Origin: Cyanoderma ruficeps
Lineage: Eukaryota; Chordata; Aves; Passeriformes; Timaliidae
Reading direction: 5' to 3'
DNA: 64,000 bases
NCBI GenBank assembly: GCA_008694505.1
Contig: VZDJ01000056.1
Span: 5,645,205 to 5,709,204 of the forward strand
The position numbers were made by a program, and so were the translations under genes. Below are positions 36,501 to 49,043 of this stretch, piece by piece (the first letter of the stretch is position 1; each line of letters starts with the position of its first letter). The notes under the pieces were generated by a model. The model did no database searches. It saw only the letters and a list, made by a program, of their open reading frames with translations, and was not told where the DNA came from.

Positions 36501-39500
36501 GGACTGTACTATCATGTATATGTGCCTCAGTCACCTGCTTTGGGCTCCTGCTGTTTCAATAAGGAGAGGTCTAATTAAGTCAGTAGAGTTAGGCCTTAAT
36601 TTGCCTCATCCCAAGGAAGCAAGCAGATGAAATGATGCCTGGCATAAAGGGCCCCTATCTTTGCACTGCTAGAAAGGTGTACTGTAGATGACTGCTGCAG
36701 AGCCACAAAAAAGTTTTGAAATGAAAATCTCAAAGAACACATAGATGCACATACACTGCTCATGCAAAAACACCCTGGGCTAGGAAATACCACTCAGGTG
36801 CTAAGAAAGGCACCTTTCTGTTCTGCCAGTAGAAATGCACTGAGAATGGTTTGCATCCATAATACACCTTCATACTCAAGGGCTGCTGAGCCTCCTCTGG
36901 GATTCCTCCTACAGTAAAACTTTGAGGTGTTTACTCACCTTCATAACAGGATAACCAAAGACATCAGACACAGATTGACAACGCAGCCTATTTCTGTTTA
37001 CATTTGTTTCCTCCCCTTCCTTTCAGCTGCCAGAACAGCCTTTCAGTCCCATCCCCTCAGAACAAGCTGAGCTGAAGTGGGAGTGACAGCACAAACAGAT
37101 TTGATTCCTCCTAGACTTTCCCGCACAGACTTTGCAGTGATTTAAAACGCATTTTCACTGATGCAGCTCCCGTACAGGTGCTGACAAATCAGCATTCCTG
37201 CAGGCACTGGCTGGCAGAGGTGGCTGTACCTGCCTTCCTTGGAGCCACAGAACATTGAGCAAGGCCATGGAGCACTGATGTCTGCTCTGATGGATTAACC
37301 TAAGGATGCTCTGAGTGAATCCAATGTTTCCCATGGCACCCTGATTCCTGCCCAGCATATAACACTCCCTCTGTTAAATAGAACACCACTGGTAAATATT
37401 TTGCTTACAAAAAGGGTGTTTATTTTCCCAAAAACACCACTGCAGAAAGCACTATGGCATTATGCAAAAGGTGAGCAGAAACAATGCATTGCTAAGGACA
37501 GGGCTCCTCCTACAGCAGCTAAGGAGGTGTCTGTCCCTTTTCTGTTTCCACAGCTCTGAGACACAATGTATGTGTCACACACGCACGCACCATCTTGCTT
37601 AACATCATGCAGACAGCACTTCCAGACCATCTCTCCCTCCAGGAGCTGCAACTCCCACATCCTCAAACTGGCTACGGCAGCACTACACTGCCGGCTGAGA
37701 GGGAAATATGTCTTGGAGAGCATCACATCTGTGCCTGAGTGTGCAAGGCACAGAAGGAATAGGGTAAAGCTGACAGAGACTGCAGCAAAGCAAAGCCTGC
37801 AAAGGTCTGCTCTTGATCTGCTTGTGGCTCACACACAATCCCCATGGATCCCGTTCCAGTGCCAGCACAGGGCACCGCAGCCAAGAGGAGCTGCTGAGGC
37901 CGACAGCACAGCTTTAGGAACTCAAAAAGGGATGATCTTTGCTATGCAGAAAATACAGCTTGAATTGTGTTTCCTGAGAATGACTGATACACTGGGGAAG
38001 TGCCATGAGGAAAGAAGAAGGGATGGGAGGTGGATTTAAAATCACATAATAGCTATTTATGGCCACGAGATGGCATTCCTGCAGCAGAGATGTCCCTTTG
38101 CCATTCCTGCACCCAGCCCAGGACCACACACGCCTCCCAGACTGCTGCACCCCAGGCTGGACTCTGCAGAAATCCCTCAGCTGGTTTGGATGTGAAATTA
38201 TGGCAGTTCTATTCACCACAATCTTTTGGGTATTAACAGGGGAAAAAAAAAGAAGTTGCATGATTACTTTCCATGATTTAAATGATGACTGCTTTTCAAA
38301 TGCCCTGTGCTCTAGTTTAATACTATCACAATTAGAGGAGGAAAACACAGCAGGGGGAAATGGAAATGAAAGCCCAGAACTGTCTTACTGAGTGGTCTTA
38401 ACTGAAAGAAAAATTGTTTTTACAAGGGCTGCCTACTGTATGTGCCCCACCAGTGTATCTGCTTTGGATACAGCATGAGTTTACAACTTTATTCATTAAA
38501 TGCCTGTGTGCATTTACTGTCTGTGACCACTTCTTGAATAGGATGACTTCAATGCCACACACATACTAATCAACATTTCCTTTGGCCAAAGATGCTCCAC
38601 AGAACCAGCCACAGAGCTGCTCACTTCACAGAATGACCAAACACAATTAATCACTTCTATCAGACCTTGTCATCCTGGAAGAAAATACAACTGCAGAGGA
38701 CTGCCATTGGTTAAGGCCTGGTCATGATTTTGGATTTAACAAGGCCATACCCTGCCAGATTTATATAAACTTAGTATCTCATAAACACAGACCACAGAAA
38801 GGGAAACAGAAATTCTCTGCCTGAAAATACAAGTTACTGGTTTATGCCAACATAGTATAGACTCTCCTTTATAAAACTTAATAGAGAGCAGTGAAATATT
38901 TTCTAAATGCAAACAGCAGAAAACACCACAACGTACTGAGAGGGACCAATCTGATTTTTATTTATGCCTCAACATATGTTATATTCTTACAGGGGCTTCC
39001 CGACTCCCCCTTTTATAGCCTTCCAAAATCAGCTAAAAGGAGGAACAAGAAGTATGAGACCATCTCTTATTGTGCCACCCCTCACATTTTGCTGTCCTGG
39101 ATTTTTCTAAGCCAGAATTCAGGACAGGAAGCTTAAATCCAGTGAGACACCTGGGTTTGCCTTGTCCAACTTCTGACCACTAGAAACAAAGCTCACACTA
39201 GCATCTCCTGGGTCAGTGGGGATGAGTGGACAATTCCAGTAGGTGATGCCCACCCAGCCATCTGCAAGCTCCTCTCTCCATGAGCAGGTCATGTCCACAT
39301 AGTGACAACAGTACACTGCTCCCTTTAAGTGCTTTTACAGCCAGTACACTCTATCTTCATTTCACAAAAAACCTAAAATGTTGAAAAATCACTATCAAGG
39401 TTGGTCTTCTTATTTCGCCATTCCAGAGCTTTGTCCAGACAGGAGCAGGCACAGTACCAACTCTTTAAAGCAAGTCCTCTATCTCCCTACACTGCTTTGC

Positions 39501-42500
39501 AGCAATAGCAGCACCTCTCATCAAATAATAATGTGCACTACTTGTACACAGCACTTAATAAATAAACCAACAACTGGGCCCTTTCACATGGCTCATCTCC
39601 CGCCTTTCCCTTGGAAAATGATGTGCTGAACTTACGCTAAGGCATGGCTTAATTTTTTTTTTTTAGAACACCAACTATGAGCAATAATAAACATCATGAC
39701 TGAATGTATCCCAGAACTTGCATATTTCAGTCCTCTTCTTAATTCAGCACTATTTCAGATCACTGAGTCTCAGTCTCATTTTAATGTCCTTTTGGTTTTT
39801 CCTATCCCCATCTTAAGGCTGCAAGCATAGGAGTGATGAAGCAGACGGGTGTCGATGAAAATCGCCTTGGGCATCATCACACCTTCTGGAATACTTAAAT
39901 TTGAATGTATGTGCTATCACAGGAATACATAATTCCCAAGTGCATAGGAACACTAAAGAAATTAGACAGCTGGCGAGAAAAGCAAGACATTCATCTGTGA
40001 AAGAGAAGGTGCATGAGCTCAACCCTTACTAGACACCAGAGAATCCATGTGAAAGCAATGCTGTGTGTGCTCTAAAAGTCAGGGAAAACACGGTCAGAGC
40101 GTGCACTTACTTGATACTGGAAGAAACCAAGTACAAGGGGTAAGTGTAAAGAAACAAGCCTTCATTATTCTTTGACACAGCTTCTAATGTGGCACAGGAG
40201 AGCAGGGACTGAACATGAGACCTTTGGGAACAGGGCCCTGCCTGGAATCACCGTCCACAGTCCCAGCAGAGTATTCCATGGCTGTGCAGGAGGCTCCTCT
40301 GCAGCAGTGGGGCTGTCTGGGTGACACTCAGGGTAAGGGAATCCCTACAGGATCTTGCCTTAATCCTGCAGAAAACTCAGCTGCTTAATCTAAAGCAGAA
40401 TTTTTGTCCCACAGTGGCTGAGCTGGGTCAGAACCAATCCTGCAGAACAGCTATGAGGGAGCATCAGAAAAGGTTCTGAATTCCTAATTAAAAAGGGTAG
40501 TAAATCACTTGCACCAAGATCTCCCATAATAGATCGCATACTTGCACTCGGGTAATAACTTTTTAGTGCAGTTTTTGCTGTGCTTAATGACTTGTGCACA
40601 GCCTCCACTTTCAGAAATGGGAACATCACATCATAAATCTCAGGAGCATTATGGAAATACTGTCACACAGAAGGGGACTTGAAGAGCAGGTGAAACCAAG
40701 CTAACAGCAGAGCCCTTCAGGTGCAAAGTCATGCACAGTTACATCAGAAAACTGTCTCCTAGGCATGCTAAATAGCTGTAAGGGAAGAAAACACATGTCA
40801 GGGATTTGAACACCACTTTGTACCCTTCAGCCTTAGGCACAGGGGCTAAAAGCAACTGCCCTGCCATTCCTGTCCCTGTCATTTTCACCTCTTAGCCCAG
40901 GCTCAGGGCACCTGTACCATGCTTATAGAGACCAAAGCTGAAGACTTCTCCTGGATGACATTTCCCCAACAAATGCCTTGGGGCAGACTTACCCTCTGCT
41001 CAGAACCTCACCCCAGGAACAAGGACTGTACCTCACAAACAATGGTGTCTGATTCAGTCACCTGCTTTAACACATTCCTAAGGCTCCCAGAGATTTCCTA
41101 AGGAGAAGGAGCTGCAAACATCTGCACAGCTGTGAAATGAAGTCATATGACTGGAAAAGCAATCCAGTCAGTGTGGGTAATTAAGACAGCTTATATTTAA
41201 TGCCGAAACCAATTAGAAGAGTGAGGAGGAGGGGAAAAAAAAAGCAAGAAAAAGCAGCTATTTCCAAAATTTTCTTTTGCTTTGTTTTTTTAGCTAGCAC
41301 CATGAATTTTGCTTACACAGGGCTTAGCTAAGCATGCAAACCTAAATATGAATGTTTACTTAAAACTGTGTAGCCACACAGGAGCTGTGCCTGAGCTTTG
41401 CCATGTCAGGAACAGACCTACCAGGTCTAGTAACAACAGCTGTAATAAGGGCTGCACAACAAGAATTAAACTCTACTCTCGCTCACATCAACATAAAACC
41501 CTTTAGTTTAGCAGAGTCAAATGAGTTATATGGAATATTCGTTAGGAATTTATGCCTCTCAGAAGGACTTTTACCATTTTACCACAGGGGAGCGTTCACG
41601 GCATCTCCCATCTCCCCTGAACAAACCGTGGCAGCAAAACACTGACTGCAACAGAACACTCCTATCACAGTCCTCTCTGTGCAAAGCCACCAGGCATCAC
41701 TTCCAACTCCAGGGCCTGAGGCAGGGGATTCCTGAATGAAAAGACCAGATTTTCCCCTGCTGCCGACAGAGAAAGCATCCCTGCTTGCCAGCCTCCCTTC
41801 CCGCAGGGCTTCTCCCTTTGCTGCTCAGTGCCCGTCTCCCAGCAGGAGAAGGTGACTAAACAGCACTGAAGAAGGACACTGGGCAGGTCCTGCCCCTCTT
41901 CACGGTCAGGTAGAGGGCTCTGATGGATGTGGCACACCAATTTGAAACAAAAACTCTGGCTGAGTGATAAGCTTGGAGGTTTGGTGCAGGGATCTGAGCA
42001 AGGGCAGCCTGTCACAGCAGAGATAAGCAGCAGAGCTGTCAGAGCACCTTGAAACAAATCAGGGAGCAGCATCAGTGCAAGCACAAAGATAAAACCAGAC
42101 AGCCCCATCTCCTAGGGAGGTGGCTAAGGGAAAGGAGATGAGAGAGGTTAAGAAGTTTACCAAAGACATTACTTTATCACGAGTAAATTTCTGGAAAGGG
42201 CACAAGGCTCCAGTCCTTGCTCATGACTAAGGTAAGACGTGGCATAGAGTCAGATGAGAGCCACTGAGTGTTCTTTCTCCAGCACTGCCCTACAGCACAT
42301 GCTGAAGAAAACTACATGGAAAAAAATTCCAAGCAATGAAGAGTGGTCTTTCCTCCTTCAGAAAACAAGCTCCATCCTCACCTCTCATTCTCTGAGCTAC
42401 TGCACAACCTTTGCACTAGGTCTGAAGAGACTGGTCTGCAAGGGGGATATATAACCTGAAAATGAGAACACTCCCAGAGGAGCAGCCCACACCCCTGTCC

Positions 42501-45500
42501 CTTCCTGGCATGTCAAATGCACAGACAGGTTGGCCAGATTCTTTCCCCACCAGTATTTACTGCTTTTACCTCAAATGGTTCAGCTCAGTTCAATGCAGGG
42601 ACACACAATTTTCACTACAGTGACAGAGGGGAGAATGATCTTATCTGGGTGCCAAAATAAGTCCAGAATCTGTAGCATTGATTCACAAGGTACACAGGTC
42701 CTTGCTGTTGTTTGCGTCTCTTTTCTTTTGTTCTGCTCACATCAGAGAAAGGTGATGCAAGATGCTGACCATGAGCACTGCCACAAGCACAGGTCACTGT
42801 TTAAATACATCCAGCAGCTTCTCTAGAGACTTTAGGACAGAGGGCGTGGATCTTTGCTATTCCCAAACCCCTTGACAACCCTGCTCCCAGGCTGCACAAA
42901 CAGCAGCACTACTAACACTGCTCCTGGGAGGGCATTTTGGAGACATGCAGAGGACACACCACAGCCCAGTATGCAGGGAAGGGGGGGAGAGGTATAAACC
43001 CCACAACCATCTGCAAGAATACAGTTCCAGCACAAAAAGCAGTACAATCCTTCTCACACTGGGATTTGAGATATCTTTTAGAGGCATCTGCGTGTTAGGG
43101 CATAATACACAAAAGCTTTTTCTTACACAACTTATTAAAAGCACTACTAATAAAACACTGCAAGCCTGCTCTGAAATGAACCTTGCTATTTCAGGTCTGG
43201 CTTTCTCTAGAACTGTGCCATCCCTTGCATCTGCACTAAGGCTGATAATCCTCACATGAAGGGATTGGGCTTAAAATGTCAGGAATCCAACATGAAGCCT
43301 GAGAAGAAATAGAAAGCCAGTATTTACTGCGGTCCCAAAACCCACACTGCTTGCACACAACTCATCTGATTTCTGGGTATGTGTGGCTGCTAACCCTGCT
43401 GCTGCCCTGCCTCTCTCAAGATGTGCAAATGGGATTCAAGCTTCAAAGTCACTACAAAAACTGCTGGTTTTGCACCAGAAAGGTGAAAGAAGAATCTTGC
43501 ACACATCTAGACCAGTGCTTTTGGAAATCCTTCCCTGGCTGGTGAACTGCCTTTTGCCATTAGAGATGTGGAAGCTAGGCTAGAACCCCTGGCATGGCAC
43601 TGAGCTGAAGAGCAGCCCCCATCACCAGTGTGCTGTGACTTGGGTGCTCCAGCTGAGGGCTGGCATTACAAGGACACACGAGAACATACTGAACAACTCC
43701 ATCAGTTAGGTGAAAAAATGTCCTACAAGGTTGAGTGGCCCCTAACACTCTCCACCTCAGGACACAGGGCTGTCATAGAAAAGTGAAGCCTTCCAGTGAA
43801 CGTAACTGTTCAAATGTAATTTTTCTCCCCTGATGCTTATGAGAAATTTAGCCTTTTGTAGCCTGTAGAGCCTCTAGACAATGGCAAAGCTGAATTTCAA
43901 AGTTTCAAGGCTGGCAGTTTAAAAATGCTGCCTGTTTCCAGACCTGCATTCACTGCATACTCTGAGCACAGGTGCTTAACCCACATTTTTTGAGCCTCTG
44001 AGTGATAAAACTTCTGGCATGTAAAGAGGTAACTTGCTTCAGTGTTTAAGTTTCATAGTACTGAGGCTCAAAATCCCCAAGCGTTCTTCACCCTGAGGCC
44101 AGGCAGCATCCCCTGCCAAAGCACACAAACCCTGGGATGCTGGGCAGTGAGCAGTCCCTCATGCCTTCCCTGAGCTGCTCCCCTTCTTTAGGGGTAGTTT
44201 GCTTATTACAAGAAGTACAGAAGCAGATATGGTGTGAATGGCCTCAGTGAGGTCATTCCGACGACCCAATCGATGTCGGCATCTAAACTAACACCTCAGA
44301 AGGCTGTTTTGCCTGGACATAAATCCTTTGTTTCTAAGGCAGCACCACTCAAAAATGCACCAAAACCTTCTCTGAGCTGCTTCTATCAATGCCCTCATCA
44401 CCAGAATACCTGAGGGCTTTCAAGTCTCGTATTAAGCAAGATGACAAACATGTCACATCTGATTCATTCTCTCTTTCCTTCTCAAGAGGAGAACTTAGGT
44501 ACAGTGAGTTGCTTTGGTTTCCTGTATCTCTGCAGCTGTGCCTGGGAGGGGAAGCAAGGTGAAAGAAACACCTCTACTGCAGAGAGGAAAGAAGGACAAA
44601 CTTTTTGTGATGGCCTCTGGCTTCTGTGAAGGTTATTCCAGAGCCTCAGCTTGGCTGGTCTTTGGTTCTGGAAGGAGCAGGTCATAGGACCCTCGAGGAA
44701 TACAACTGCCAAACCCACTCCACTCCTAAGCCATTTCCATAGGTATTAACCCAAATGCTGGAGCAATCCAGAAGACTTAGAGCCTGGCTCACACCTCTAC
44801 AGGAAGCCAGTGCAGAAAGAGGATGAGTGTGATGGACTTGCATAACTTTTATCACACCGCAGCACTCAGTGTTGGCTGCATTTTCTTGAGGGTTGATGGC
44901 TTTATGCCCAGACACTGTACATTTAATTATAATAAAAAGACACACTCAATTAAAGAGTTCACTCCTGAAGGTCTTATTTTCAAAGCAATTCTCATGGAAA
45001 TGGTCCTACATCTTGCAGTAAGAAGACTGTGCATGGAATGGAAGACCCTGTGTGCAAATGTGGAATGAACAGACCAATCTAAACAAGTACACATAACCTA
45101 GGAGAAGTCTGCTTTTTCAGTGTGAACACTAACAATTTCCCCTAAATAGAGCCCAACTTTTTCCACTGAAGCAATAAGAATACCTAAAATAGTGACAATT
45201 GTAAGTTCTCATGGAAATTTTGCTCTAAGCACAGCTCTCTTCCTTCCTTCTCTAAAGCAGATTTCAAAGCATTTTGAAAAGTCAGCCAGGCTGCAGCACT
45301 TTCCCTGATTGGGAATATTGTTTTTGAACCGCTTGCTGCAGATTCCTGCTGGTCTGATGCAGTGCAGGACATGAGGCACCAGCAATTTCTGTGCCTCCGT
45401 GAGAGAGCAGTGACAGAGGAAAGGCAGCCCATCCTCATCTCTGCTCTGTCCTGCCTGCATCCACTGTTCCTGAGCCGCCTGCAGTGCTTGTGCACTCCCA

Positions 45501-46426
45501 CGTCCTGCAGCCAGGGGGTTCTGGATGTCCCCCCACAAGCCTGGGAAGCTCCTGGCAAAACAACTCTGAGGACTGGCCACTGGGAATGGGATACGAGTAC
45601 AACAGCACTGCTCCCTGGAGAAGACCACCTTAGCAATTCTCCACTGTGAGGAAGAGCATTGAGAATTTGATTTATGTGTGAATTCTCTACAGTTATCCAG
45701 AAAAAAAGTGCCTCAAATCCACAGTGTTTCAAGTTAACTAATCCCACAAACTGGAAAGGAAACAAGCCATTCATCATTTTCTCCTTCCAAATAACAAAGG
45801 CCAATCACTACTGGTAGGTGTTTAACAACATCCAGGTAATACAAAAGTAGGCCAAGTATGGGTCAAAAGTGGGGATTTGCAGACGAGGTCAAAGACTGCC
45901 CTTGAATGGGACTGAGCCAGAGAAGCCTCAAATAAAGCTTTAACTGAGTCATGGAAGCTTTTCGCAGATCCTCTCTTCCACCTCTGGCTGTGGCTGCCAG
46001 ACTGTGCCTCTGCCAGCTGTTCTCTTTCTCACAGGACTGCCAAAACCCTGACAGTGAGGACAAGATAATGTACCTATACCTGATGGCACCAGTTCAGATG
46101 GACTCTCAGACCAGTACTTATCTATGTACATGCTTAACTCCATCCCTATTTAGTAAAGCACTTACGTATAGGCACAAATTTATCTCTCCGTGGCTACATG
46201 AGACATAAGCCTCTCATTAACACTTTATTCCCCTCGGTCAGGGCTCGTGTTCCATTCTTAGCTGCAGGACAACACTCTGCATGTGTGGAAGGCCACGTTT
46301 CCCCCCTGCTTCTGAGTGTCCTGCCCTCACCATGCAGGAGCCAGAGCTATGTGCAGTGACTCAGCAGTGCAGAGATGGGACAGAGGACAGTGTGGTGCAG
46401 AAACCAAAACGCAAAGCAAGGCTTAC
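30589..46426 (-). other. CADPS: CADPS intron between exons C and D (15.8 kb), nothing recognised
   Basis: The largest complete intron in the window (15,838 bp), inside the C2-coding part. I found no exon, RNA gene or transposon. Small features are an 8-bp-arm hairpin at 32688-32708, CA-rich patches near 32835 and 36330-36370, and a short CpG-bearing stretch at about 44258-44283. The longest ORF in the whole window, 206 codons at 45184-45804 minus, lies here. It matches no family I recognise and is most likely a chance ORF. Confidence 0.75.
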
Positions 46427-46548
46427 GTTGGCTTTGAGGCTTCAGCCTGGTCTGTCTGCAGTTTCTCCCCACCTTCCACTTCCATGGTGCAGTACACGAT
46501 GCGGTTGGGGGCCAGCGACTTCAGTCCCTGCACCTCCATGATGACAAC
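46427..46548 (-). CDS. CADPS: CADPS exon C (C2 domain, first half)
   Basis: A 122-nt exon, phase 0 in and phase 2 out (40 codons plus AC, giving Thr across the junction with exon D). It reads [20 protein letters not shown], then a segment with [18 protein letters not shown]. This is the first half of the CAPS1 C2 domain, which in CAPS proteins has been linked to dimerisation and membrane/SNARE work. The MEVQGLK and [10 protein letters not shown] strands are typical of C2 folds. The acceptor is CTGCAG|GTTG and the donor AAC|GTAAGC. A CR1 fragment starts about 370 bp upstream of the acceptor. The exon is essentially identical to the mammalian sequence as I know it. Confidence 0.97.
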
Positions 46549-48806
46549 CTGCAGGCAGAGAAGGAGAAATGTAAGAGGAGCAGCCTCCTTCAGACCATGC
46601 TGGGGCTGCTGAACCCACGGGGTCAGCCAGTGCTGGGGTCCTTCACATGCTGCTGGATGCTCACGGTGGCAGGTGGGCAGGGACAGTGGCACTGCCCAGG
46701 CTGAGTGGGCACTGTGGCAGCCAGGCAGGTCTGTATGGAGAGCAGGATCCCCTCTGACTGCACACAGGCTCACTGAAACCCTTGGGTGCCCAGGGCTGTG
46801 CCAAGCTTCAGGAGATGGGCTTCACAGACATGGTCCTGACCCATGAAGTGCCTTGATATGTGAAATCCAGAAAAAAAAAGCACCTACTCAGCTTGTGCCA
46901 AAAGCGTATTCTCCATATTAATTGTAGAATGGTTTGGGGTTGATATTTGAAGATCATCTGGTCCAATCCTCATGCTGAGGCAGGGATATCTTCCAGTAGA
47001 TCAGGTTCTCAGAGCCCCATCCAACCTGATCTTCAAAAATTCCAAGGACGAAACACCTATGCCCCCAGTTGTTCCCTGTTCCAGTGTCCTACCACCCTCA
47101 TAAAAAACATTTTCTTTCTTATACTCAATCTAGATTTTCCCTCTTTTAGTTTAAAACTGCTGCCCCTTTTCCACTCTACATCTCTCGTAAAAAAAATTTA
47201 AAAAAAATCTTTCTTCATCTAGCTTATAGAAAATCTTAAGAAATCACCACCTAAGTTTCTTGCAGGTTTCTTGCAGGTAATTAATTTTTTTTTAAAGGTG
47301 ATTAATCCCATTAACCACATACCTTAAACATTTCTACATGAATCACTGTGGGAGTTCCTGTCCATGTTTTATTAGAGCTATTTATGTAGTATATACACAA
47401 GGGCTTAAAATTCCTCTCCTCAAGTCTTCTGATCTGTCTGGAGCTGAGGATCCTCTCCCTGGCACACAGAGCTCCACAAACCCTCTGATGAGTGCGCAGT
47501 TTTGGTAAAAGCTTTCTTGCAGCAAGAGTTTTGTGCACTGAGCAGTGCCCAGACCTGCCAGCTCCTGAAGTCAGTGCTTCACTGGGCTTTGACTTCCCAC
47601 CAGATGGGGTTCAACTGGAGCAGAGCATTTGTGACACCCTGTTGTAAGGGTGTCTCTTCACACGCAGCTGTACACACTGCACAGCTTCTGCATTGGGAGG
47701 GCTACTGCTTTGTGATAGTTCTCTGCTCCTCCATATGGGAACGCCTGGAAGTCAGCCTTATTTGATGCTGGTCTTGAAGGCACCATCTCTGGGTTCACAG
47801 CCCTAGTTTTAAATAACACTGAACTGAATACTATAAAGATGGTTTCAGACACTTAATGAGTTAAATTCTGAGACTGGACAACCAGGGTTGTTAAGTTTTG
47901 CATTAGCATGATAGGTATAACAAGAGACTCCCTAGGAAGAGAAATAAACAGGAAACAACACAAAAATAGAATTTTCTGATTTTTCTGCATCCTACAGTTT
48001 TGACTCCATCCTGGTAGTGGTTTTGACAATGTAATATAATCCCACTCATTGACAGACAACAACAATTTTGTATGGGTGAGCTGATGACTCCCTGAAGTAA
48101 ATATGCACACAAATAGACCACAAATGTGTTTGCACAAAACAACTGAGTTGGCTGAAAACGGCTACTGAGCAACACTGTTCCAGGACTGAGGCAGCCCGTG
48201 TCAGAGGCAGCAGCAGCACCCTGCCTTCCCCTGGGCTGCAGTGACAAACTGCTCAACAGAGTGCTGAGCAAAAAGTCAGCAAGCAACAGAGAGCAAAGAG
48301 CAACCCAGCATAGCACAGTATTTCCACACAAACTGCAAACCAATCTGTTGGGAGAATTCAAACCCCAGGATTTTTTCACAATTCTTCAAAGTGGAAGCAA
48401 TTCTCACAGGGAAATACAGCAAGCCTTCTAGCTGACAATAGTTAAACATGCTGATATTTACAGTGTCGCATTATTGTAATGGTTTTGGGGACAATACAGG
48501 CTCAGGGTTACTGGGCTACACTTAGTAACAAAGTGCATAAAGAGATCAGTTAATGATGCAGATTTCTGAGCCACTTGATGCACATAATCACAAAATACCA
48601 CTCAGTGCACGTCACACAGGTTGTTCCAACAACATGGTGAGACACCAGAAAGGACACAGTGTTTCATCACAGGCAAAGCTTCCAGTAAACAGAGTGATTT
48701 CTACTCACCTCTCTCCACCTAACCTAGGATTTGAACTGAGCAGAAGTTGGCTGCTGAGCTTTTTACTCCCATGAACTCTGCACACTGTTGTGTGCACGGA
48801 GCTTAC
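46549..48806 (-). other. CADPS: CADPS intron between exons B and C (2.3 kb)
   Basis: A 2,258-bp intron carrying one CR1 LINE fragment near its 3' end (annotated separately). The rest shows nothing recognisable. Confidence 0.85.
46920..47245 (-). mobile_element. CR1 LINE, 5'-truncated 3'-end fragment
   Basis: The plus strand reads AGAATGGTTTGGGGTTGA, then AGATCATCTGGTCCAATCC, a CAGGGATATCTTCC segment, CCCCATCCAACCTGATCTT, TTCCAGTGTCCTACCACCCT, and CCCTCTTTTAGTTTAAAAC. This is the standard antisense pattern of a bird CR1 3' end, so the element lies on the minus strand, the same sense as CADPS. It is diverged and interrupted by A-rich stretches, which suggests an old copy. Only about 325 bp remains, the normal outcome of 5' truncation. 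Boundaries are approximate. The element lies about 370 bp upstream of the exon C acceptor. Confidence 0.9.
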
Positions 48807-49043
48807 CTCCAGGGAGAAAGACAACACGACGTCTGACTTGGAAAGCTGGTTCTCATTCTCCTCTCCCATGTCAATTATTGAGGTGTTGTGGCTACGTTTC
48901 AGCTTCTGCAGCTTGAACTCGGAGCCTCCCTTAGACACAGGCATGCTCTCCAAGTTCGCCATCAGGAGATTGACAGATGACTTCAGCTCCTCAATGTACA
49001 TGTTCTCCATCTCTTTGGACACAAACTTGGGAAACTTGCGCTC
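48807..49043 (-). CDS. CADPS: CADPS exon B (79 codons, leads into the C2 domain)
   Basis: A 237-nt exon, phase 0 at both ends. It opens with [20 protein letters not shown], continues through [18 protein letters not shown] and the basic stretch [10 protein letters not shown], and ends [10 protein letters not shown], the first strand of the C2 domain. The donor is GAG|GTAAGC. The acceptor is AAATCCAAG|GAGC; the pyrimidine tract lies a little upstream and the bases next to the AG are purine-rich, so it looks modest in strength. The frame stays open on both sides of the exon for some distance, but similarity to CAPS1 stops at these boundaries. A solo LTR lies only 86 nt upstream of the acceptor. 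Confidence 0.96.

Noticed and set aside
41665..42108. 147-codon minus-strand ORF with a signal-peptide-like start
   Set aside because: The hydrophobic start is followed by sequence without a cysteine pattern or family match. No promoter or splice context, so treated as chance.
45184..45804. 206-codon minus-strand ORF, the longest in the window
   Set aside because: No similarity to any family I know, a composition typical of intron-derived translation, no splice or promoter context, and a second long frame over the same bases. Most likely chance.
46947..47201. 84-codon plus-strand ORF
   Set aside because: It is antisense reading of the CR1 fragment, not a gene.
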